Origin: Paramarasmius palmivorus | Taxonomy: Eukaryota; Basidiomycota; Agaricomycetes; Agaricales; Marasmiaceae | Direction of reading: 5' to 3' | Length of the DNA: 64,000 nucleotides | NCBI GenBank assembly: GCA_037176845.1 | Contig: JAYKXP010000030.1 | Span: 186,001-250,000 of the forward strand | Shown here: in pieces, positions 1 to 10,910 of the stretch | How the letters are laid out: every line of letters begins with the position of its first letter | Numbering within the stretch: the first letter of the stretch is position 1 | The notes under the pieces: model-generated | Databases searched by the model: none | What the model was told of the DNA's origin: nothing | What the model saw: the letters and a program-made list of their open reading frames with translations, nothing else | Made by a program: the position numbers and the translations under genes

Positions 1-1262
1 GTTTGGCTTCGAATTCGGGTTATTGTGGCGGTTTGAACGTGAATGATCCTCGTTGGGGTGGGCAAAATGTGGGGTGGCTAGCAAGCGTAACAAGGGTTGT
101 ACCTTGTTCCAGTTGCGACAAGTCGACAGAATCTGGTGATATAACATGTCTAGTGGCGAATAAGGAGATTCCCCTTGCTCAACGTAGATACGCATGATGG
201 TATCTAGACGGTCCTGCGGAGGTTCATCATCAACATCAAGGTATTTGACGACGGTGGCCGCAAAAATAAACTGTCCGTCAGCTCTTGCAACGAGTTTCCC
301 AATGACATCCTCCCCAGGCCATGACGACTCTCCTTGTCCTAGTGCGTGTCGATACTTCGTTCGGAGAGCAGTGAACTTATCAACGAGGTACCGACGGATA
401 TCACGATTGACGTTGTCCAATGAGTTGACATCGAAGGTTTCCAGGTGCCTCTCGAAGCCTTTGTGGCCGAAGCCGTAACGGATCTGGTGCTCGGGGCGGC
501 TGCAGAGGAGGATGATCCAGGAAAAGTAGGAAGCAGAATGATAGATCAAGGCTCGGACGATCGCCAGAACCCTCTCCTGTTCAGCTCTGTCGTTGCATTC
601 GTCAAGACCATCAATGATGATGATATTCGGTGGGTTCTCCTGCTCCACTGTATCGATATTGGAACACGCCTGGATTATGAGTTTCTCGACCTGACTTTCG
701 CAGGACGAACGGAAAATGTTGGGATTGGAGCGGATTACATCGATGATAGCAGGTGCAAGCGTGGTATAGAGTGGAGATTCTGATTGGCAGAATTGATATA
801 CGATACTGGCCACGAGAGGGCCTATGTTGTCCCGGGACGAATCGTTCCGAGAGAAGAAGAACGCTGCACCAAGTCTGCCACTTTTGGCGTACTTCTCTGC
901 GAGGTGCTGCGCAATGGCAGACTTGCCAACACCGGCTGAGCCATAGAGCCAGAGGACGTTGTTGGCCTTGGACTTGTCCTCCATCCGGTTCGACAGCTTC
1001 TCGAGAACTTGAAGGCGTGTTCCTTCATGACAATTTGGAGGAGGAAATCGCTGTTCTGAATCGTAACAAGCATTCGGAGCAGCATTCTGCGCGAGTATCC
1101 GTAATGCCTCTGTAGGATTGTCAACCATCACACATCAATATCCATTGAATGCTCACCTGCATTGCCATCCGAACTAACATTAAACGCATAGTTGTATTGG
1201 TTTCCTTCCGTCACGTTAATCGCATCCCTCATATGGACTTGGTTTGGGTTATTGATGGACAT
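1..1262 (-). CDS. NACHT NTPase, paralogue 1 (3' end outside window)
   Basis: This is the 5' part of a NACHT-family P-loop NTPase gene, a fungal NLR-like signalling ATPase. Exon 1 (1262-1157) encodes a short Asn-rich peptide starting MSINNPNQVH. A 47-bp intron (GTGAGC...CTACAG) follows, and exon 2 starts at 1109 and runs off the window. Exon 2 shows the shared block AQNAAPNACYDSEQRFPPP, the Walker A GSAGVGKSAIAQHL, the Walker B NIIIIDGLDEC and the sensor-like LLCSRPE. The reading frame is open as far as it can be followed. It is a close paralogue of the genes at 2911-5786 and 16443-19226. Its promoter (about 1262-1450) matches the promoter of the latter in inverted orientation, including a TATA-like ACATATATCC. 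Family function (regulated self-recognition or cell-death switches) is inferred from NLR-like proteins in general; nothing in the sequence shows the ligand. Confidence 0.85.
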
Positions 1263-1737
1263 AGCTTGATACGAGATTGTCAAGACCTTGTTGCTAACAA
1301 TGAGCAACGGCACAGGTAGGGGAAAGGGGATGGAGGATATATGTTGAAAACGTGGTGGTGTGCAGGGTTGAGGATGGACGAAGTACAAATAGAACTGGCA
1401 TCGCTCATATCTGCTGTCAAATGTCGTACACCATCGTCGGGCTATGTTGATTTGAATACGGAGGATCAAGAACACCGTTCCAGGCATGAAGCTGAAGCAC
1501 CGTATCCTCCTGGTATCCTCAAGCTCTGTCCCCGGTATCCCTGTCCCGACGGCATGAGTCACAAGAAAACCTGCTGATTCGATTCCAGCACCCATTCCAT
1601 CCAGAATCCAGATACATGGCCAGTCAACGTACATGGGCGTCCGGAATAGGTCGTCCACCTTCCACCTGCTTGAGCTCGACAATCAGAAAATCTCACAAGC
1701 CTTGACAACTTCTGATGCCTAATAGTAACCTGTGCGT

Positions 1738-2140
1738 CTATTTTCAAATCGCTCGGTTTCTCTTTTACACTCATCGACATCTAGGGTTCTGGACAACAAA
1801 AATCATAAATCCCTCGGCACCCAAGCTACAAGAATTGTAGGAGGCCGCTCCTGTTAGTACTCCCCAACTCCGTAATTCACTCCTTCACCATGATGGCAAC
1901 AGCAAAATCCGTCGACATTAACCCGGCTGCAGCATCCTTGAGCACCAGCCTACCTGTATCAGCACCTCATTCTGTTCCCAATTTGCAATAAGACTTCCTT
2001 TTTCTCTACCACAAAAGGGACCCATCGAGCTGGCTTTTGAACGCGACTTTTCATGTATTCCGTGCGTTACTTTCCGCATTTCGGTTTCTCTCATACTCAT
2101 CGACACCCAGTGTTTCGGACAAGAAAACCGCGAATCTCTA
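1738..2140 (+). repeat. Two diverged copies of an approximately 75-bp segment (1738-1812 and 2062-2138)
   Basis: Both copies share a core resembling CGGTTTCTCTTTTACACTC followed by ATCGACA and then GG(T/A)CAAGAAAA- or GGACAACAAAAA-like sequence. A third copy lies in reverse orientation at about 19865-19940, downstream of the kinase relic. The segment seems to be a leftover of an ancestral gene or intergenic unit copied with the NACHT/FunK1 island. No intact reading frame is shared by the three copies. Confidence 0.5.
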
Positions 2141-2317
2141 GGCTATGTTCCCATTCAAGAATCCAAATTGAAGGAGCTATGAGAGGCTGGGCAGGCTGAG
2201 GCTGAACCTGTCGGTACCGCTCCGGTCATTTCATCTGACGACTCATCTTAATCTTGGTTTCATACAGACTTCTCCGGTATCAGCCCACACGACAAAGTCC
2301 AAGCAGTCGAATAATCA

Positions 2318-5300
2318 CCCGTATACCCTCATCACACCGCTCACATCACCCGCGGAGTTCGAAATGTGTTTGAAGAAGAATATTCTCGCACTGGGTGCGT
2401 TCCCCTTCTGTTTTCGAAACACCTCCTTGTTTTGTTGTCGCGTCTTCCTCTACACCCGTGTCGGAAACCGCTCTATATGATTAGAACAGCCAGGCATACC
2501 GTGTCAACCCGCTACCATACACGTTCATATCTCTTTTCACCGTCTTGAATCTACCAAATCACCTCTTCCCATTTCCGCTTTTACTCATTTATCCCTTCCA
2601 GGCTTCTACACATAACTAAAGCCCTTCATTACCTTCAGGAACCAACGCCTCACGCGAATTCGTACTCCCAGTCGCCACATTGCAGGATCTAGAGAACTTC
2701 GTTACGCGGAGAGGACGATTTTCCTGGTTTATTTTGTTATCACACCGATCAATCAATCGCCATTTCTTGTGTTTGCGTGCTATATACATGCTGCAATTAC
2801 AATAGTCCTTTCCTTCGCGTCCGTACAGCTGCAAATACGCCCTTGGTGTGTATACTACCAAGGTCCTGCTAACCCGGCTTCAGTTAACGAGGCTATGTTG
2901 CGGTCGGTTCCTATTGTAAACAACAACAATTGTGCTGATGATTATGTTCGCCTTTTGGATGGTCATCTACATCGAACGTATGCCGAGAGCCACTCTCCTC
3001 TTGACGGCGATTTGGTTGCAAAGTGATTCCGACCGCCGACGGCAGCGTGCATATTTGAGAATGGGTAGGAGGCTGCGTAGAGTGATCTTCCGGTGCCAAG
3101 GGTTGCTGAGTGTTGATGGCACGGTCACTCTCCAATGTCTCCTGAGGTGGCGAACCAATGCAGCTCGACGAAGAGGGGCTGGATGGGACCTGTTGATCGT
3201 TTAAGCCACGGCTGTCTTCCAAACTCCCGGATATTGAGTTGTTGGAAGTCAATGATGTAGAATTACATGTGTCGTATGCATTGCTTTGGCCGGCGATGTC
3301 GACGAGCCAGAAGGAACCCTCCGAGAAATTGACATCAAGGTTCAACACTGCCAACCGTTCTTTAAAAAATGTTGCAAAGCATACAAGGTCTTTTTCCTAA
3401 AAACAACCTGATTTGGACAATGTCTAGTTCAAGGAGTACACCACTTACTAGGACATCCTTTGAAAACCTCACCAGGTCCCCAGTGTGATCAGATATGGTA
3501 AGGGTCCTATCCACTACATGGCCCAGTAATAGACGTATTGTGGGTGACCAGGAATCCAACCCATTGAGAGTGCCGTATATCCTCTGGAAGACACGAACAT
3601 TGTCCCTTGTCATGCGCACTATGGGTAGGATATTCGAAACCTGCATTATTATATTTCCCGGAACGATGAGAAAAGTTTTTCTCCGAGAAGATGGATGGTT
3701 GCTCCCTGGAATCCATGGCGCAAGCTGGTGCGAGAGCGGGGAAGACGCTCTGAGTTCCCTAAGTATCGCGTCTACGAAAGATTGCACATCCAGGCCAGCA
3801 CCATCTCTCTTGGGACCTAGTAGCCATTTTTCAGTGTTGAAGATGCCTCCAAAGATCCTTCGACGCTCTAGATAACCATATAAACACGGCTCAAGTGCAA
3901 CTTGCACCTCCATCATTGTCATTTCCAACTTCTTCACAAGTTCGTCTATCCTCCAGTTTCCCAAATCCAATGCCTGTATGTTATTGTTTGTTAGACAATG
4001 CTTATTGACATGTGAGCGAAAGACAACCTTTGCCCACTTAATAACACCATGCCAGTCTAAGGGGAAACGTAAACTGAGGTTCAATGAGATGTCTACAACG
4101 ACATAGACATCCATGTTCTCCAGTTCCTCAAGTAAATCTTCGCTTGGAGACACTACTTTTGTGCAATGGGAGTCCCATGACTCGCAAGCTAATTCAACAA
4201 GCCAATCTCTGGGGTAAAGCTTCTCGAACCACGACTCAGAGAGTTTGCCACTATCAAAGGACTCTAAGTGATATAGGGGATATGATGGCGTAAAGGCTGC
4301 TAGCGCGCGGAGCAGGCATGCGGCTATTGAGTCACGGTATTCCAACTCCGACAGGGCGGGAGCATGAAAATTGCCTGATCGCTTGGGGTCTGTTAGGAAT
4401 TCTGGGAAACTGGCGTGTGCGAAGAGTATGTGCTCTTCTTCAATATTGGTACCTTCCGGAATCTTCAGGACCGAGTGCAATCGGATTAAGAGGGTAGAAA
4501 ATTCGTGAACTTCGATATTCAAGAAGAGTGCAAGCAGCTTCAATGAGCGCCAGTCTTTGTGCTCCAGAAAATGCTCACCGGGATGGGCAAGGTGAGGAGT
4601 GACTAGCAAGCGCAACAGTGCCCGCACTTTGCCCCAGTTACGACAATTCAATAGAATCTGGTGATATAATATGTCCAAAGCCGAGTAGGGAGATTCCTCC
4701 TGCTCAACATAGATACGCATGATGGTATCTAGACGATCCTGCGGAGGTTCATCGTCAACGTCAAGATATTTGATAACAGTGGCTGCAAAGATGAACTGTC
4801 CATCAGCTCTTGCAATGAGCTTCCCAATGACATCCTCCCCAGGCCACGAGGACTCTTCCCGTCCCATTGCACGTCGATATTTCGTTCGGAGAGTAGCGAA
4901 GTTGTCGACGAGGTATCGATGGATATCACGATTGACATCGTCTAATGCGTTGACATCAAAGGTTTCCAGGTGCCTCTCGAAGCCTTCGTGGTCGAAGCCG
5001 TGCCGGATCTGGGGCTCGGGGCGACTGCAGAGCAGGATGATCCAGGAAAAGTAGGGAGCTGAGTGAGAGATCAAGACTTCAACGATAGCCAGAACCCTCT
5101 CCTGTTCAGCTCTGTCGATGCATTCATCGAGACCGTCAATAATAATGAGGTACGGCGGGAACCCTTGCTCTTCTGTGGCTGCAGTGTGCAGATTGGAAGA
5201 TAATTCGACCAACAGTTGCTGGATCTGGTTCTCGCAAGAAGTGTGGAAGATGTTGGGATCGGAACGAATTGTATCAATGATAGCGGGACCAAGGGTGGTG

Positions 5301-5643
5301 CGGAAAGGTGATCCTGGTTTGCAGAACTGATACGCGATACTAGCCACAAGGGGGCGTATCTTGTCCCGACTCGAATCGCTCCGGGAGAAGAAGAAGGCTG
5401 CACCAAGTCTGCCACTCCTGGCGTACTTCTCTGCGAGGTGCTGCGCAATGGCAGACTTTCCGACACCGGCTGAGCCATGGAGCCAGAGGACGTTGTTGGC
5501 CTTGTACTTATCCTCGATTCGGCTCGAAAGCTTCTCGAGGATCTGAAGGCGTGTTCCTTCGTGACAATTTGGCGGAGGAAATCGCTGCTCGGAATCGTAA
5601 CACGCATTCGGAGCAGCATTCTGTGCAAGCAGACGTAACAACT
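2318..5643 (-). repeat. Left arm of a large inverted duplication (with 16670-19766)
   Basis: The coding body, third exon and 3' flank of the NACHT gene here match those of the plus-strand NACHT gene at 16443-19226. The match continues about 600 bp past the stop codon. For example, GAGAAC(T)TCGTTACGCGGAGAGGA near 2695 matches the reverse complement near 19400, and CCCGTATACCCTCATCAC near 2321 matches the reverse complement near 19745. The arms are therefore inverted around the FunK1 genes. They have diverged clearly, so the duplication is not recent. Confidence 0.75.
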
Positions 5644-5786
5644 CTGGGGATAAAATTAGGCGTGTACAACCAAAACGTGTGCTACTCACCCCCATCCGTG
5701 TTGACAGCATAGTTATTTTGATCCCCGTACACCACATTATTCGCATCCCTCGCAATCCGGACATCCTTCGAATTGTTAAAAGCCAT
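2911..5786 (-). CDS. NACHT NTPase, paralogue 2, with C-terminal CaaX-like motif
   Basis: Three exons (5786-5690, 5643-3449, 3396-2911) give about 925 residues. The introns have clean GTGAGT...CCCCAG and GTAAGT...TTTTAG borders. Exon 1 encodes a small Asn-rich peptide (MAFNNSKDVRIARDANNVVY and on). Exon 2 holds the NACHT domain: Walker A HGSAGVGKSAIAQHL near residue 90, Walker B PYLIIIDGLDEC, and LLCSRPEPQIR. After the NTPase comes a region of about 500 residues with no WD40, ankyrin or TPR repeat that I recognise. Exon 3 is a low-complexity Ser/Gln/His-rich tail ending CCCLQ, which fits a CaaX prenylation box with terminal Gln. The start was chosen because exon 1 aligns with the other two paralogues. 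It is likely an NLR-like ATPase; its C-terminal membrane anchoring is inferred. Confidence 0.87.
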
Positions 5787-7080
5787 GGCTTGACACCGCC
5801 GACGAATAGGCCCCAGGCAGAAAGAGAGTGGGCTGGGAGCAGGGTCAAGAGGGTCGAGACGAAGAAGAAACGAGACGAAGGAGGAGGGAGATTGGGGGTG
5901 TCAAACAACGTGGTGGCGGTCAAGAGATCCGGGAGAGGGTGACTTCGTGAGACCATTTTTTCTGACATCGCAAAACTGCCCATATATAGACAGGTCATCG
6001 TCTTCCCGCCATCATCTAAAGCATTGTGGGCCGTTGCTCACTGAACATGAAGCATCGTGCGCGTGGAGTATCCTGCCTACAATCCTTGATTTCAATCTCC
6101 ATCATGCCCAGTTTCCTATGCTTTTAAACCTGGAAATTAAATGCAAGGTGTTCATAACTGGATATGCTGTGCGCAATGTTCGCTTGACGGGTTTCCGGAT
6201 GTGTATGGGTGAGCATGGATTCGGAGACTGCACAACAACAAAAGAACCATCCCAGATGTCTGCCTATCATCATCAATACCATGACACTTTGAGTGCGAGG
6301 CTACGCACCTGTTGAACTACAGTCCAATTCCAGAGACAATTCTCAACGGCGAGGGCCGTACCGCGACTCTCCCTAAACGTCCGAAGTTTAGTACCCGAGA
6401 TAGAAGCGTGTGAATGCTTCAACTCGATGGAAACTATAAGTAATAGAAAAGGGTGAGCTTAGGATGAGGTCTGAAAGGAATATACGTGCCATAAACTGAT
6501 CAACGCACCTGTTTTCACCGGTGGGTCTTCGAGTTTCCCAGCCTCCATTTAAGGCCTCTCGTTCTAGCTACGAGACTTAGCTGAAAATTGGTCGTTTGTA
6601 CGAGGAAGTGTGTAGCTCCGTGGCAAGAGTGACGAGTCTGATAAGGGCGGCCGAAGAGTCAACGTTTCGAGGACGCCGCTGAGGCCTCCTCGGCCCGTCG
6701 TGAACTGATGCATTTATTTTCATAGATTCATATGCATCTCTAAACACTGCGGACACTCCTACTTTCACCTTCTATCCAACTAGTACGAGACTCAGCCGTG
6801 AATGGGTTACTTGTAATACGAGGTCGGAAGAGTGACTCGGTTGTACGTCGTGGTAAGAGAATACCACTCAAGCGTTTCTACATAGGCCTGTAATCAACGT
6901 GACGCGGTACTATTACAGTAAAACACGAACAAATCTCGGAACCAGAGCAATTGAAGCAAGTATATCTTACAGACGAATAGATACAGATCCTTGCTGCATC
7001 TCGCTACATCCCTAAGGCTTCAGCGCTTCAGCAACCTATGCCAAGTCCATCAACCCGTTCTACGATTTGGCTTCCTCATC
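5787..7080. other. Intergenic stretch, no gene seen
   Basis: The 1.3 kb between the 5' end of the NACHT gene and the 3' end of the fused kinase gene holds only short frames with no recognisable product. It contains the diverged direct repeat listed separately. It serves as the promoter side of the NACHT gene; no convincing TATA box was picked out. Confidence 0.5.
6560..6886 (+). repeat. Diverged direct repeat of about 110 bp (6560-6672 and 6772-6886)
   Basis: The copies share CTAG(C)TACGAGACT(T/C)AGC near their start, followed by TACGAGG, AAGAGTGAC and a final CAA/AAGCGTTTC. They differ by many substitutions and small indels. They lie upstream of the NACHT gene at 2911-5786, so they may be duplicated promoter sequence or decayed mobile DNA. 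No open frame spans them. Confidence 0.5.
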
Positions 7081-7146
7081 TTGTCCACGAACCTCGAGCC
7101 AAAGGTTTGTCCTGAGCCAGAGCCCGTCGCGGAGCTGTCCTCCACG

Positions 7147-10100
7147 TCACGCTTCCTCTTCTCCCCCGATGTATAGAGATTGGACGTCTTCGGTGAACAC
7201 CACGGGCAACATTACTTTGAAATATTCCCCAAAGAAATCGTGCACATCCCCGAAGTCTATCTTCGACTTGAAAAAATAGGGAACTGATTCAATATCATGG
7301 TATCGTTGGGCGAGGTTGGCCCCAAGTTGGTTCACTACCAACCCTTCGTTTTTGAACTCTGCGGGGAGTTGGCTCAGCAACATTTTCCGAAAAGAGGTGT
7401 CGGATAGGAAAGAGTAGCGTTTCGAACCAGGAGAGAGGTAAGGAAAAAGCTCGTCAAACTGTTGGCGGCGACGATGAAGATTATCGACGGGCCTGCGCGC
7501 TGGATACGTCGAGAATAGAATGTAGACGAATATCCAGAATAGATATTCCATGTCGTGTAGACAATTGTGGCGAAAAGCCGCCTGCGCGGGGTCGATCTCT
7601 GTGGTGTCCTGGAAAACTTGACTGGGCAGCAACACTTTTCCCTTTGGACGAAACAGATAGCGACCTTGTTCAACTTCAACGGCAATGAAGTGAGGAATCC
7701 CCTAAATGACACGATTAAACCGACCTGACACTAGTTCAATGTCAGTACTTACTTACCCTTTTCAAGTCCGAATGACACTGTGCGATTTCCATATCCTTGA
7801 CATCATAGTCAAGGTCGATGAACTTGCAAATGGTGATTCCATATACACTTGAGACCAAAAGATTGCCAGAAGTAATGCCACGATGGACATGACCTGCCGA
7901 GTACACGAATTTCAATGCTATAAGTGTTCAGCCGATGGCATATCAAATTAACATGAATCGCTTACCTGGAATCGCATCGATTATCGCTTGCAGAACAGGT
8001 TTTGTGATTACTTATGTCGTGCAGTGCCATCCCCGGCCTTTCAGAGAGAACCTGACAACGAATTTGGGGCCGGTGAAGAGCACTGACTGGCGCTTCCCAA
8101 TGCACAGAACTGACAGCTAAACCAGATGATAACCCTGTGTCTGACCCAGCTCGAGTTTTTCTACCACCAGAGGCATGTCCTGAACGGGAACCAGTCTCAG
8201 GGTTCCGCCCAGTCAACGCGCCATGTGGGAGAGCGGTGTTAGGATCCTGCGTTCCACGTTTCCTCTTCTCTCCCGCCAACGTGGAAGGCCAGAGTGACTG
8301 CACACTCTTGTCATACACATCAGGTAAAATGGAGCGGAAATACTCCGCAAACAACTTGTGGTCCTCGTCAAAGTATAGGTTTGACTTGTAAAAGCGGGGA
8401 ACAGCTTCGATTTCGCTATAACGATCCGCCAACACACTAGCGAGTACTGCCAACCCCTCGCCCGCCTTCCTGAACTCAAAAGGTAGTTCTTTGATGTAGT
8501 CGCTCCTGGTTACATCCTTTGATAGAAACCAAAACCGCTCTGGATCATTGTGTGGGTGTGGAAATAGCTGCTGGAATCTGATGCAACGTGCATCAAGGGA
8601 GTTGACAGGCCTGTCCATTGGGAATGTCGAAAAAAGGATGTAGACAAAGATCCAGAACAAAGATTCTATATCATGAAGGCAATTGTGGCAGAAGAATGCG
8701 TGCGGACTTTCCCTGTCGGTGACTGAAGGCAATGAACGATAAGCTCCAGGCGGTAGCCTCCCCTTCTTCTCGGGAATGAAGAGATATTGTCCCGCTTCTA
8801 CCTCCGAGGCAATGAAGTGTGGGGTACCCTATGGTGTGGAGTTAATCGCACTCAACACAATTGTCGATGCTCAAACTCACCGTCTTTACTCCCTTATGAT
8901 GGTTGAGGACATCCATTCGCTTGGCATAGTCAACGTCAATAAGCTTGCAGACTACATTTCCCTGTGCACTTGAGACCCAAAGATTGCCGGCACTGATTTC
9001 ACGGTGGACATAACCAGACGAGTACATGAATTCCAAAGCTAGAATAGGTCGGATAAGGTCAGATAATGCCATGTTCTTGGAATGTCTAAGACACCCACCA
9101 GGGAATACATATACTATTGCCTCCAAAATCGTCTTGTGATTATTGATGTCGTGCAGTACTATCCCCGGCCTTTCAGACAGAACCCGGTAATGGATGTGGG
9201 CCTGGTGGAAAGCACCAACTGGCGCTTCCCAGTGCACAGGACTGACAGCTGAACTAGATGATGACCAAGACTCTGACTCATCTAGGGTTTTTCCACCAAG
9301 CAGAAAGGCGCGAGGAGCAACAGGGATCATCTGCCCATGCAAAATCTTTGTCGAAGTGTCCGATGCCAGCTGCGTTGAGTCGATCGTCAAGCGAACGTGT
9401 TCGCACTCTTCAATCTCTTCAGACATCCGCGAGTATTTGAGGATTGCCTGCTGACCAACTCGAACGGCCTTTCCTGTGCTATATGACGTTTCCGCAATTT
9501 CTCGGGTGCATGTTCCTCGGTCGAGCACGAGCCGTGCTTCAGACACACCGACGGCATGCACTATCCGGTAAGGCTTGCCGCCAACTCTGTGTTGGTACCG
9601 AAGACTGTTGTAGAGCCAAACCCTGCGAACTGATGGGTCGATCCCAAGCTCCTCTTCAGTTGCATTTGCCAAGGCAAAGAGGAAGTATACGATCTCCTTC
9701 GCATCCTAGAAGCAAGGATCTAGTTCAGCATTAGCAATCTTAACTTTGTGAAACTACTCACTGCTTCCATATCAAGGTCATGGGTAACCAACTTATGAGA
9801 GCGCGTGAAAAACCAGAACCTCATCATCGCGCCTCTGATAGTCATCCCAAAGATGAAGCGGCGAGTAGAATCATTCGACATGACTTGGGCAGCATGTTTG
9901 GTGATATTGACGACGTTCTAACTCGACCAGATCAGTCGTTTATACAGAACTTAGATAGTATCAAGGTACTCACCTCATCGACTCCGACACTCTTCTCAAG
10001 CTCTCCCAACAACACCACATCACGCTCATAGTCAGCCCAGCTTTCATCCAATCTCCCATCATACCCCATACCCATCAATTTGGCCACAATGTACGGGTGA

Positions 10101-10618
10101 TAGCTGGCACGAGAATTCTCCGACAAGAGAGGTCTCTTGAAAACAACCCTCGGCATCCCACCGTTCCGAAGCGCAACCGATTTCACAACGACCTCGTTGA
10201 AACATCCAATGAGAGGCGCATAACGATTTGCTTCATCTTGAGCTGCGCTGTTTCTGAGGAAGCCTTTCCATGTGTCGTTTTCGAGCTGAGAGTGTAGAGC
10301 GTGTAGGTGTTGTTCATCAGCCTGCGGAAGACAGGCCTTTTTGAAGAACTCCCACTCAGCTTGCAGCACCCCTGCCCTAGCCCCGTCCATGTCTTCGGCG
10401 AGACCTCTTGTGACGCATGGCTTACAATTTTCAATCTTGTACGGGTCCCGAGTAAGTAAGGAGTCGCATCGCTGTGTTTGAATTTTTAGTCGACCAACGA
10501 TTTCGTTACAAGGCTGAAAGTGCACAGTATGAGCCAGCAGAGCACAGAGACAACAGAATCCATGAACGTACCCATTCTCATGATCGAGTTTCACTGTGTG
10601 GAAGATCTTGAACGACAT
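7147..10618 (-). CDS. FunK1-type kinase fused in frame to a second, N-lobe-less kinase unit
   Basis: Exons read about 10618-9974, 9917-9762, 9705-9099, 9038-8881, 8828-7966, 7917-7757 and 7701-7147. The first five encode a full FunK1-like protein: an N-terminal region, then VHREISAGNL (HRE where HRD is usual), CKLIDVDYAK, and the family block HNCLHDIESLFWIFVYILFS. No stop follows. After a tail with GEKRKRG the frame runs straight into the middle of another FunK1 unit (SVHWEAPVSA, LSERPGMALHDI), then VHRGITSGNL (catalytic Asp replaced by Gly), CKFIDLDYDV and a second HNCLHDMEYLFWIFVYILFS. A one-base discontinuity lies near 8000, in an AAAA run. The end of the tail is also shifted, because a GEKRKR-like stretch lies just beyond the stop in another frame. 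The first codons are uncertain. The unit may arise from deletion between tandem copies. Confidence 0.7.
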
Positions 10619-10910
10619 ACGTATCGCTCAAGGAAAGTGGTTTGTACGAGAGTAGTCTGTTAGACGCCCAGGTCCTTTCCGAGGGCCCAGTCTCACAACA
10701 ATGCTATGTACTCATTCAAGTTCAAGTTTTGATGGCTCGTTACTCGTTCGTAAAATCTATCACATACTCCTCGCCCTAACGCTGCCCCTACAATCGATTT
10801 AGACGCCTCGTGTATAGGGAAAGAGGTCAAAATTATGACAATGATGTAGATGCGAGACACTGAAGGGGAACACAACCGCGTTCGAAGTACAGAACTATTA
10901 CAGCAAGTAC

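Noticed and set aside
4719..5054. Open frames on the plus strand across the NACHT gene (and similar ones at 194-478)
   Set aside because: They are antisense to the conserved NACHT coding sequence and recur in each paralogue only because the sense strand is conserved.
5947..6315. Plus-strand frame of 122 codons upstream of the NACHT gene
   Set aside because: No domain, signal peptide or splice context, and it overlaps the likely promoter of the minus-strand gene.
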